From Chinchilla lanigera (Eukaryota; Chordata; Mammalia; Rodentia; Chinchillidae): 64,000 nt of DNA. The notes beneath the pieces are model-generated. The model saw only the letters and a list, made by a program, of their open reading frames with translations, did no database searches and was not told where the DNA came from. A program made the position numbers and the translations under genes. The stretch spans positions 1,958,892-2,022,891 of the forward strand of contig NW_004955435.1 of NCBI RefSeq assembly GCF_000276665.1. Direction: 5' to 3'. The stretch's first letter is position 1. Every line of letters begins with the position of its first letter. Below, in pieces: positions 24,107-33,772 of the stretch.

Positions 24107-26860
24107 ATTACTTAACCCAGCTAACTGTTAGAAAGGAGCGCCAATTCCGGCACTCCCTGTACACTTCCCGTGAAGTATGTTTTATTGTTTTAGTTCAGAT
24201 TCATGCAGCCTACAGAGGCAGACAGCTTTCATTTGTTCCAGAGTCAGACTTTACTCTCGGCGGGTCCCCCACCCTGCAGATGCTTCTTGCTCCCCGTTGG
24301 GGTCAGGAGTGACGGAATGCTCAACTGAATAGCAGCTGGGAAGGAAGAAGAGAAAAGGAAGAGTGGGCAGGTCTAGGGCTTGCTGATGCCTTGGCACAGT
24401 GCTCCCCAGAGTCCTGGGAGGCGGGTACTCCAGTCCTCTGCCCTCTGCTTCCAGAGCCCAGGGCCGCTCAGGGACGGTGTCAGGAACTCAGACTGGAGCT
24501 CACGTTAAGCTCTCTCTTCTTGTTCAGTTGATGTTTCCAAAATGCACTGTGCAGACCTCGGGTTGGAAAGTGACTATGAGGTTCTGGTAAGTGGATATCC
24601 TGCCTGTATTTGTATTTCTCTTAATTGACTGCATGAATAAATGAAGGATCAGTAAATGAAGATGCTCAAAACCAGAGCAATGTCGCTCTCCTGCGTTTTA
24701 TCTTTCAAGATCTTACAGAGGGGCTCATAGGATCCCATGGGGCAGAAAGTGTTTGCAGACCCCTGAGTACACATAGCACCTTTCTCACGGGACTTGTGAC
24801 GGCAGCCAGCATGTCGGACATAGTTACAAAACAAAGTAGTAAACAATGAAGTAGAAGGCTGCCTCACTGCAGGAGAGTGTCTCTTCTAGGCCTGAGCTGT
24901 GGCTCAGCTATGCGCAGCAGGTAGAGGCCCGTGGGACCCTGTTCAGAGGCGCAGAATCCCCCCAGCCCAGCAGCACTTCTCCAGTTTGCACCGGCATCTA
25001 CCCCAGGCCCTCTTCCTAAAGGCGGACATCGTGTGCTGTGCACCTATGTAGGCTAAAAGGACGAGTTCTTTGGAGGAAAATAACAGGCTTCTTTTCTTAC
25101 TGGACGTTTGGATTTGTTTGCGTGTCTTAAGTGAGGGAAGTAAGAGAAAGATTTGGGTTTGGGGAAAGCCTTTGCATTTGTCCTTTTGTCTGAAGCCGTG
25201 TAAATATTAGGCCTATCCCACTGGATTCCCTTACCAGAAGCTAATGCAGAGAGTGCAGGAAGCGTTTCTCCTTTGCACCCCATGGAGCATCTTGTGATGT
25301 AGCGCTGAGAGGTGCTTGAGTTTTGGTGACTGTGGTGAGTGGTGGGATGTGAACGACAGGGCCTTCACAGTGGACCCCGCTCACTGCTGCCTCTGGGTTG
25401 CAGTGTGGGAGCACGGGCAGGCCCGGACAGGGTGGACAGGAAAAGTTGCTACCCTTGGAGACATATGGCAGCCCTTTCACGATCACCGGGAACTGGGGAA
25501 GGGACGTGCTCCACTAAAAGAACTGACATGCGTAGGCTCGCAGGTGAGGGCTACTTAGCCAGCGAAATGTATTTCATGATGCTAATGCGACCTCCTTGGT
25601 CCACACAGGGTGGTGAGGCCTGAGGGTACTCAAACGGGGTTAAGATCTGCACTGACAGTGCTGGGTGTAGCACTGTCAGCTCAGCATCTCCACCCCCGTG
25701 AGCGGCGTTCGCTAAAATGCGACCCCTCCTGCAATCGTTTTTAAGTATGCTTTGTAATTCCTCAATGAGGTTTCCTTAGAATCTATTGTATTAGGGAGCC
25801 CCAAATCTGTAATTTCCTTCTAACGAGGCCTGTTAATTTGATGACAGCATTATCAAATACAAACACCGCCCTCCTTCGGTCTGCAGGGTGCTTCCTAACG
25901 AGATGGATCCGGGGGAGCGTTGAGTCGCCAGCCACATGAAAGAAGCGAGTGTCCCTGACTAAGGAAGGCCTTATTAATGATTTCAGTCCCAGAGGAAGAC
26001 ACACACAGCAAATCTTCAGAAAGAAAGAAATGGCAATGGCGAAATCAAAGCAACCCAGATGGCCTATAAACAGACTAATTATGTGGAAGACCCAGAAGCA
26101 ACTCTGAAGTTTCCTCCCCAGCTGCCTGCCCAGTCTGCCAGGTAGCCAGATGCTGGCAGGGTGAACTCGCCTTCCACAGGTCGTCAGCAAAATGGTGCTG
26201 CGAATCACAGACGGCGATAGCCCCCAGCAGTCTCTCTGTGTAACAGAAGAACGTTCCGAATCTTTGTGGGCAGAAGTCTAGAGGATTTATAAACCTCTGT
26301 GTCATTCAATGAGCAAAAATTATGATGCAGTTCATCCCCGGGGCTGGAGAAGCTGGTGGCAGAGCCCGGGATGCATGTGTTTATTCATGTCTGTAAACAT
26401 ATCAGTATGGTAAGGAAAGAAAAGCTTCTAGCATATTGTTAACCAATCACAAGGCAGAGTTAAGTGGCAAAATTTTGATAAATGATTTCATTCCATGTCA
26501 AGGTTTTCTTTATCATCTCGGAAGGATCCAGCTCAAAGGTTGGCTCAGATGCTGAAATAAGACGCTGTGACTGAAATGCTTTGCTCGTTCTCTAAGCCTT
26601 GCTGGAGCTCTGGTGACCGCCAGCAGGCATCTGAGGGCAAGGAGTACAGTCCTGGCTTGGAAACTGAGTGTGGTGATGTTAGCAATATCTGCAGGGAAGC
26701 CAGGTGCTCAGATTCAGGATGGACAACAGGAAGGAAGGATGGGAGAGCAACAGGCGATGACTTTATATTTAAAACTACCAGACAAAATCAACCCAGATGA
26801 TGTCATTAAAGACAATGGCAATGTAGTTTAGGGAGGGTGTGCTACAGTTTCTTAACTACT
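24107..26860. other. Intergenic, nothing recognised
   Basis: The stretch has mixed composition with GC-richer parts at 24250-24500 and 25300-25700. The 141-codon minus-strand frame (25783-26208) has no recognisable domain, start context or partner exon and is treated as chance. Confidence 0.4.
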
Positions 26861-26862
26861 TG

Positions 26863-26950
26863 CTTTTTCTTTTTTTGGTACGGGGAATCAAACTCAGGAC
26901 TTTGTGCTTGCCGGGCAGGAACTTGTGCAACTGAGCTATCTCCGCGGCCC
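26863..26950 (-). mobile_element. ID SINE
   Basis: 'TTTGGTACGGGGAATCAAACTC', 'CTTGCCGGGCAGGAACTTGTGCAACTGAGCTATCTCCGCGGCCC'. Flanks TTTCTTAACTACTTGC and ATTTCTTATCATACTTAC suggest an eroded target duplication. Confidence 0.85.
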
Positions 26951-27454
26951 GCTATTTCTTATCATACTTACGATTTTCTTCTTTTTAAACTGAGGAGTCT
27001 CCATCTTTCTCTGCACACCCCCTCCCCCGTGACTACTGACTGTTGGTATTTGCGTGTAAGTGGAGGGTCTGGTGCCCGCAGGTGTCACTTTTCACTAGGG
27101 CACCACCCCCAGGAAGAGCGAGGCTTGTTTGTGGTAATTCTGTGTTCAGTACCAAGGTTCGGTCTAGAAACCTGGAAGAAGCAGTGCCTGGCTTGCCCTT
27201 GGATTCTCCTGGACTCACAGTTTGACGGCTTTGCCATTTTCTTTGTCATACCCAGTTTCCATAACAGTACTACACATTCCCTGAAGGCAGGAGAGAAGTG
27301 ATGTGCGGTTTAACTAACATTTTTATTTTCACTCAAGGATTGGCCTTTCTATCTCTTTTCTTTGTACTCCATTTGTCCAGCCGGCAGACTTCACCACCCA
27401 GCAGCACCGTTCTGCATAGCTACTACTAATATTTAACTTCAGTGATAACATTAG

Positions 27455-27650
27455 TGGTCCTGAGCTAACATTTATTAAACACTTCCCACATGAGGGCACT
27501 GTGCAGAGCACTTTACGTGCAGGACGCCCTTCAGACCTCACAACCCTGAGCAGCTGCTCCTTCAGAGACGGCGGGGTAATGCAGGGCCAGCAGTGCGCAT
27601 GGGAGCCGGGCCGCCTGGGCTCACAGGCTCCACTGTCCACCGGCAGTCTG
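27455..27650 (-). repeat. MIR SINE
   Basis: 'GAGCTAACATTTATTAAACACTTCCCACATGAGGGCACTGTGCAGAGCACTTTACGTGC' is the reverse complement of the MIR 3' end. Core text continues to the GGGAGCCGGG region. Confidence 0.65.
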
Positions 27651-27779
27651 GTTGTGCGATTGCTTAATATCTCAGCACCCTGGTTTTCTCGTTTCTGAAT
27701 TGATGGCAATAATAGCACTTTATGAGTAGGACGGTTGTGCTGGGTAAAACCATTATTGGATTTATAGTATATAAAGCAT

Positions 27780-27960
27780 ATTTAACATGTGCTGGCTATC
27801 ACTTATATAGTCATTGTTATCAACAATAACTTTTACATTCCTGTTAACCACTGAGAAAACAGAGGTTTAAATTACTAACTACCTCCTTTGAAAAGATATA
27901 GTTAAGAAGCAGAGATGGGATTGAAACACAGCCGTCTGATTCTAGAATTTACATTCTGAA
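27780..27960 (-). repeat. MIR SINE fragment
   Basis: 'ACATGTGCTGGCTATCACTTATATAG', 'CACTGAGAAAACAGAGGTTTAAATTAC' and 'AGCAGAGATGGGATTGAAACACAG' follow reverse MIR order. Confidence 0.55.
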
Positions 27961-28097
27961 CCAGTCTCTCACACAAATTCAGTTCACATGATATTTATCT
28001 TTTATATATCCCTTGCATCTTTCTGAATGGACTTAAGGATGTCTTTATCTGAATTTCCATAATATTATGCCTACTGATTCATTAGATAAATATAATG

Positions 28098-28250
28098 TAG
28101 CTGAGCAGGTGATACATGCCTGTAATCCTTTGCACTCACGAGGCTGAGGCAGGAGGATCAAAAGTTTGAGGCTAGCTGGGATGCATAACAAGTCTGAGGC
28201 CAGTCTTGTTATGTCTGAGCTACATAATGAGATAATTTCTCAAAAACAAA
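28098..28250 (+). mobile_element. B1 SINE
   Basis: 'GGTGATACATGCCTGTAATCC', 'GAGGCTGAGGCAGGAGGATCAAAAGTTTGAGGC' and 'GAGCTACATAATGAGATAATTTCTCAAAAACAAA'. A second 'CAAGTCTGAGGCCAG' segment inside suggests a short internal duplication. It abuts the L1 to its right. Confidence 0.8.
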
Positions 28251-28252
28251 CA

Positions 28253-29201
28253 CACTCAGCCACCTTATCTTTGACAAAGGGACCAAACAAGTTCACAGGA
28301 AGAAAGATGGCCTCTGTAATAAATGGTGCTGGAAAAACTGGCTTGCACATGCTGAAAACTAAAACTAGAGCCATGTCTATTATCATACACTAAATCAAAC
28401 TAAAATCAAAATGCATCAAGAATCTAAATATTAAAAAAGAACGCTAAATCTGCTGGAAGACAGACTAGGTAGAACCCTTAAAGACATAGGTGTAGGCCAA
28501 GACTTTATGAACAAACCCTGACTGCATGGAAAATGTTACAAAGAATAAATATCCGGGATCTCACATTATTAAAAAGTTTTTGCAGAGCAAAAGAAATTGC
28601 CAACAGATAAAAAGACCACCCGCAGAGTGGGAAAAAATTTTTGACAGTTCTTCCGCAGACAAAAGACTAATATCTAGAACCTACAAAGAAGTCAAAAAAG
28701 TCAGATCTCCCAAATTTAAAAAGCTAATCCAAAAATGGGCATCTGAGATGAATAGACACTTTTCAGATGAAGAAGTAGAAATGGTAAATAAGTATATATA
28801 AAAAAAGTGTTAAACATCACTGGTCATTTGAGAGATACAAATTAAAACAATATTGAGATTCCGTCTCATCACAGAAAGAATGTTATTATCAAGAAATCAA
28901 CCAATAACATGCTGGTGGGGCTGTGGAGGAAAAGGAACCCTTCACTGCTGGTGGGAGTGTAGACTGGTGCAACCACCATGGAAATCAGTGTGGAGGTTCT
29001 TCAAAAAAGTAGGACTAGATGTCCCATTTGACCCGGGTATTCCCCTTCTTAATGTCTTCCTACAAAGTATCATACTACAGTGACATATGCACACCTTTGT
29101 CTATAGCAGCACAGTTCATAAAAGCTAAATCTTGGAAGCAGCCCAAATTTCCATCAAATGATGAGTGGATAAAGAAGAGTATACATATATAATCTTCTCA
29201 T

Positions 29202-29244
<43 letters not shown>

Positions 29245-29696
29245 TAGATGATATAGATACATATAGATATGAATACTTCTCATCCACAAAGAAGAATAAA
29301 CTTGAGCCATTTCTAGGTAAATGGATGGACCTTGAGACTATATTCTTAAATGAAACAAATAGACACATGTGTGTAAATATCACATTGTCTCTCTAGTGTA
29401 AGAAACTGAAAGTGTAAATAAGGGTCAAAATGTACAATAGATATTGTGAAATAGGAAGAAATTGTTGAAATGGGAATGGGAATGAGAGAGAAGGAAGGGA
29501 AAGGAAAGGAAAACATCAGAAAAGAAGGATACAATAGAAACAAATCTTTGTAACTAAGGAGGGGAGGAGGCACTGAAGGGAGGGAGGGGAAGGGAAAAGA
29601 GAGGAATCAAGACGTGTCATGCACAGGCACAAGCTCCTCCTGATGAATGGGATCGTTATGTATATCTAAGATGTACCAATAAACTTAACAAAAACA
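28253..29696 (+). mobile_element. 5'-truncated L1 LINE (end of ORF2 and 3' UTR)
   Basis: The last part of the L1 ORF2 reading frame and the 3' UTR are present. Frames show peptide pieces typical of the ORF2 C-terminal end ('LEKIFDSSSADKRLISR'-like, 'MNRHFSDEEVEMVNKYI'), followed by 'GGGCTGTGGAGGAAAAGGAACCC', 'CTGGTGGGAGTGTAGACTGG' and 'CCCATTTGACCCGGGTATTCCCC'. Stops and frameshifts break the frame, so it is a dead copy. The 3' UTR is purine-rich (29460-29600) and the element ends near CCAATAAACTTAACAAAAAC. A (GATA)n tract has expanded inside it. Confidence 0.85.
29203..29243 (+). repeat. (GATA)n microsatellite within L1
   Basis: About ten perfect GATA units inside the L1 3' region. Confidence 0.95.
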
Positions 29697-30096
29697 CCCC
29701 ACATAATAATGAAAAAGAAGTGTATAACCCTATGTGTTTCTAGTAGTTTTCCATTATTTTAGTATTAGATTCTTCATAAATGTTAGTATTCTCTACATTA
29801 TGGCTAACTAGGTTTTCAATCTATTCCTTACTTCAAAACCCCACTAATGCTGACTTATTACTTGAGACACTTGAAATTTCTTGCATGAGCAGATGTAACA
29901 GCACCCTAAGTAGATTTCATGCTGTCCTATCCCTCACCATACTTTGTCATGAAAGCATCTTAGTGAGTCTGTCTTCTGTGCAACCAAAAGTATCTAGTTG
30001 CCCAGCTGATAAAATTGATCAAAACATTAACAGTGAGAAAAGTAGCACAATAACTGCATGAGACTTGGACAGTTTGCTCGTTAAAAGTCTTTAGTT

Positions 30097-30198
30097 GGGG
30101 TTGGGGATTTAGCTTAGGGGCACAGCACCTGTCTGGCAAGCACAAGGTCGTGAGTTCAGTTCCTGGTACTAGAAACCCCCGCCCCCCCCAAAAAAAAC
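30097..30198 (+). mobile_element. ID SINE
   Basis: 'GGTTGGGGATTTAGCTTAGGGGCACAGCACC', 'CAAGGTCGTGAGTTCAGTTCCTGGTAC', A-rich tail. CTTTAGT at 30089-30095 and 30199-30205 is the core of the target duplication. Confidence 0.9.
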
Positions 30199-30488
30199 CT
30201 TTAGTAGTTATTATTTGATTAGTAAGACACTTTATCTGCTGTTTAAAGCACAGCAATGAAACAACTCGTCTGAATGCAAAAGTGATTGACTTGTTCATAT
30301 GTGAAAGCTGGAGAAGTTGGCTTCATAAAAGCAGAGAGGATAAACGGTCAAGAGGAGTTAGGCTAGGTGGGGGAGGGGATAGAGTTTGCCCAGTGGTACT
30401 GAAATACAGTCATATGGGAGGAAGAAATTCTGATATTCTGCAGCATGCCTGCAATGTGTTATATATTTTATATAAAGCACTGGAAGAA

Positions 30489-30579
30489 GGGCTGGGGATA
30501 TAGCCCAGTGGCATAGCACCTGTCTGGTAAGCGCAAGGTTGTGAATTTGAGTCCTGGTACCAAAAAAAAAAAAAAAAAA
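30489..30579 (+). mobile_element. ID SINE with long poly(A) tail
   Basis: 'GGGCTGGGGATATAGCCCAGTGGCATAGCACC', ending in an uninterrupted A-run of about 18, which suggests a young copy. Confidence 0.92.
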
Positions 30580-30937
30580 GGAATGAAAAGCAAAGAATTT
30601 GAAGATTTGCACCACAAATGAATGATAAATATTTTAAGATGCAAATATAAATGACCTTAATTTGATCACATATTGTATATGTATATTGAATTATCATATT
30701 CTACCTCATAAATATGTGCAATTATTATATGCTAATAAAATTTTTCTTTAAAAATGGTTAATTTAGCAGTAACATGGAAAATATAGTTTTCTTTGCTCTT
30801 GTACCGAATCAGGTCATCTAAAATTCTCAACTGTCTGACAAGCTCCTTGTACATCTGCTTATGATCTTGATCATCTTCATCAAGGAAGATGTCCTGGTTC
30901 ATTCAGGTTGCTATAACACAACACCATAACTTGGAGT

Positions 30938-31325
30938 CTTAGTTACTTTTCTCTCATTGCTGGGACAAAATACCTGACACCTGAAATTAAGGAAGGAAAG
31001 GTTTATTTAGCTCACAGTCTGTGGAGGTTTCAGTCCATACTCAGCTGGCTCCAAGGCAGGTGGCACATGGCATGGGGCAACTGTTCAGTGAGACAGAAGA
31101 CAGCAAAAGCAGCAAGAGCCAATGAAGGGGAGAGCAAGCCTTTTCTCCACCCTTATCGTGTAAGCAGGCTACCCCCACCCTCCAGGGCAGGTGTAGCCCT
31201 CACACACTCTCCATGCCCTCTGCTTGCACAGGATGAGGATATTTACAAAGTAAGGATCCTGGCTCCTTGCTCTGTGGCTTAGTTAAACTTCTAAACTTCT
31301 GAAGTTGACACGATGTATCAACCAT
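30938..31325 (-). mobile_element. MaLR-type LTR nested in the older LTR
   Basis: 'GTCTTAGTTACTTTTCTCTCATTGCTGGGACAAAATACCTGAC' with 'GGAAGGAAAGGTTTATTTAGCTCACAG' and 'GGTTTCAGTCCATACTCAGCTGGCTCC' is the reverse complement of the 3' end of rodent MaLR LTRs, including an inverted AATAAA. It is non-coding. Confidence 0.7.
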
Positions 31326-31414
31326 TATACCCGGGAAGCTACAGACAACAGAAATCTATTTCTCACAATTTCAGAGGTAAGGAAGTCCAAGAATAAGGTG
31401 CTAGCGAACTCAGT

Positions 31415-31745
31415 GTATTGGTCACTTTTTATAGCTCTACCCAATGCGCCTAACATGCACCTAACAACTTAAAGGAAGACAGGTTTATTTGGTTCATTGT
31501 TTTGAGGTTTCAGTCCATGAACAGCTGGCTCTGAGGCAGAAACACTGTGATACAAGGGGTATAAAGGGAGAGAACTGCTCCAATCCTGGCATCCAAGAGC
31601 AGAGGGCAGGGGAAGAGCCAGAAAGGACGGGAATCAGGAGACAGACACAGTTCCCGAGGTCACGCCCCACAACCCACACAGACAAACCCGGAAATGTGAT
31701 TTACTACCTTCTAGGCATTTCTCAGACCTATCAAGTTGACAACCA
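31415..31745 (-). mobile_element. Second MaLR-type LTR nested in the older LTR
   Basis: 'GTGTATTGGTCACTTTTTATAGC', 'AGACAGGTTTATTTGGTTCATTG', 'GAGGTTTCAGTCCATGAACAGCTGGCTC' and the terminal 'TATCAAGTTGACAACCAAGACA'. It shares its layout with the LTR at 30938-31325 but is clearly a separate insertion. Confidence 0.7.
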
Positions 31746-31867
31746 AGACAATAAGAAATGACTTTCACACTAAGGGTCTGGAAAGCCTTATTTCCTGGTC
31801 CATAGATAGTGCTTCCCAATGCATCCTCACCATGAACAAAGGGGCAAATGGTTTCCCTCAAGCTCTT

Positions 31868-31977
31868 CCTTTGTTTGTTTTTTTGTTTTTGTTTTTCTTC
31901 CGGTACCAGGAATCGAACTCACAACCTTGCACTTGCCAGGCAGGCGCTTTTGCCACTGAGCTAAATCCCTAGCCCCT
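31868..31977 (-). mobile_element. ID SINE with 12-bp target duplication
   Basis: 'TTCCGGTACCAGGAATCGAACTC' ... 'TTTTGCCACTGAGCTAAATCCCTAGCCCC'. CCTCAAGCTCTT at 31856-31867 and 31979-31990 is a perfect duplication. It is the youngest layer of the nest. Confidence 0.93.
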
Positions 31978-32466
31978 TCCTCAAGCTCTTTCTATAAGAA
32001 CACAAATGCCATTAGTATTTTGTACAAGTCCACATGACCTTTCCAAAAAGCCCTGCCTGCTAATACTATCACCAGGAGGGGAGAGGGCAGGATTTCAACC
32101 TAGGAATTTTGAGGGACACACACATTCAGACCCTAACAGAGTTTTCTTCTAAACCCTGTGAAATGCGCAGTCATCCATTCATTGAAACATCACTTCATGC
32201 ATAAATACATCAACTTCCTTTCCTAAATAAATATTTCCTCTGCAATGCATAAAGATTAAGAATACTTCATTTCTCATTTGCCTCAGCGTGAAAGTTGTAG
32301 GCTAAATTTTATTAACTGCTCAATTACACTTTCTGGTTAGGGACCAAGCTGCTTCAGAATTTTCCATTTGTTATAATTTTTTCAGGTTTTTATTCAATCG
32401 AGCAACACTGCATCTTAATCTATATTTGGATTCTGAAATCATACCATTTAAATTTTCCATATCTTG

Positions 32467-32558
32467 GGCTGGGGGTATAGCTCAGTGGCACAGCACCCGC
32501 CTGGCAAGCCTGAAGTTGTGAGTTCGATTCCCAGTACAAAAAAAAAAAAAAAAAGGCT
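32467..32558 (+). mobile_element. ID SINE with 11-bp target duplication
   Basis: 'GGGCTGGGGGTATAGCTCAGTGGCACAGCACCCGCC' with a long A-tail. AATTTTCCATA at 32451-32461 and 32559-32569 is a perfect duplication. Confidence 0.94.
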
Positions 32559-32794
32559 AATTTTCCATACATTGATGACACCTTTTTATACATCATTGAT
32601 CATTTGAATACTATCTCTTGTACAGGACCTATTTATGTTGCTTGCCTGTTTGTTCTATTGATGGTTTGTCTTTTTAAAAAAATTATTTTAAGCAGACTAT
32701 GACGCTTTTTTTTGTCATCAAAGGTCATGAACATGGGTGTCTCAGACTCACATTTATTCTTTAGAATATTTCTATTAATGAATTATTAATTTTA

Positions 32795-33165
32795 TGAGTT
32801 TTAGTATATTAAACAATGTGTACTTACCAGGAAAAATCACAAAAATAAAGTATTGCTTTTCAAATATTGAGTGTTTATAAAAAAGCATCAAAATTTTCAA
32901 TATTGACTGGTTTTTGGTGTACAAAGTCTACAAAAAACAGCAGAAATACATTCCTATGTGAACTACAATGAAAATACCAATATCACTCTTAAAAAAATCT
33001 TTACTTCAGTTATCACACATAAAGCAGTCTTCATACATGACAACAGCACCTGCCATAGACATGTATTGCTGTATTGACAGTACATGTGTTTTGCTTTCCT
33101 GGTCTTTTTGTAGGACGTACTTGACATCTTACTAGTCTTGGTGCTTAGTCAGTAGATTCTTACTA
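32795..33165 (-). pseudogene. piggyBac-type transposase tail, tandem copy A
   Basis: This is the outermost of three tandem units of about 370 bp. On the minus strand it encodes a decayed version of the cysteine-rich C-terminal domain (RKAKHMYCQY, then C-rich remnants) followed by AT-rich 3' UTR. The anchor ATCTTTACTTCA at 32997 corresponds to ATCTTTGCTTCA in copies B (33369) and C (33968). Shared blocks also include 'ATGTGAACTACAATG' and 'AATAAAGTATT'. Confidence 0.65.
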
Positions 33166-33772
33166 TATTATACAATGTGTAGTTAACAGGAACATAAAAA
33201 TCAATAAAATAAAGTATTAAATTCTTAATACGTATTGTATGTTTAGAATAAATATCAACATTTTCACATCAGTTGTGTACTTGGTTAAAAATCTAAGATA
33301 TAATATCAGAAATAAAAAACATATGTGAACTACAATATAAACATAAACAAAAGTCTACCCCAGAAATAATCTTTGCTTCAACTGTCATATCCACGCAGTC
33401 TTTACACATGACACCTACATGTTCCATGCACACATCTCACTTACACTGACAGCACATGTGCTTAGCTTTCCTTGCCTATGTGGCAGGCCAGTCTTGTCAC
33501 ATCTTGCCTGCCTACAACGTAAGGGAGGAAAAGAGGCTTGCTCCTCCCCCTCTTTGTTCTTGTTGCTTTTTCTGTCTTCTGCTACCTTGAATTGTTGCCC
33601 CTTTGCCCTGTCACCCTGCGTTGGAGCCAGCTGATTATGTTTAACTGAAACCTCTACAAACTGTGAGCTAAATAAACCTTTCCCTCCTTAACTTTGAGTG
33701 TTGTGTATTTTGTCTCAGCAATGAGAAAAAAGTAACTAAGACACCTCTCTTCTCTTCCTGCTTTGTCAGGAG
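33166..33772 (-). pseudogene. piggyBac-type transposase tail, tandem copy B (split by an LTR)
   Basis: The minus strand reads RKAKHMCCQCK, one stop, then DVCMEHVGVMCKDC. This keeps the paired-cysteine and histidine pattern of the piggyBac C-terminal zinc-binding domain better than the copy joined to the transposase. An LTR (about 33510-33742) interrupts it. Without that LTR the spacing to copy C would be about 365 bp, matching the 372-bp spacing from A to B. Confidence 0.65.
33510..33742 (+). mobile_element. MaLR-type LTR 3' part
   Basis: 'GAACTGAAACCTCTACAAACTGTGAGCTAAATAAACC' style text (33640-33680) with AATAAA, ending 'GTCTCAGCAATGAGAAAAAAGTAACTAAGACA'. It lies inside transposase-tail copy B, so it inserted after the triplication. 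Confidence 0.75.

Larger units (their letters stand above)
30905..32150 (-). mobile_element. MLT1-like LTR broken into pieces by three later insertions
   Basis: The left end, 'GGTTGCTATAACACAACACCATAAC' (30906-30936), resumes at about 31340 with 'GACAACAGAAATCTATTTCTCACAATTTCAGAGG...GGAAGTCCAAGAATAAGGTGC'. It resumes again at 31746 and ends 'GGATTTCAACCTAGGAATTTTGAGGGACACAC...CCCTAAC' at 32149. The order matches one reverse-strand MLT1 LTR. Two younger MaLR LTRs and one ID fill the gaps. Confidence 0.65.

Noticed and set aside
25783..26208. 141-codon open frame on the minus strand
   Set aside because: No domain, no conserved motif and no neighbouring exon; length is compatible with chance in this composition.
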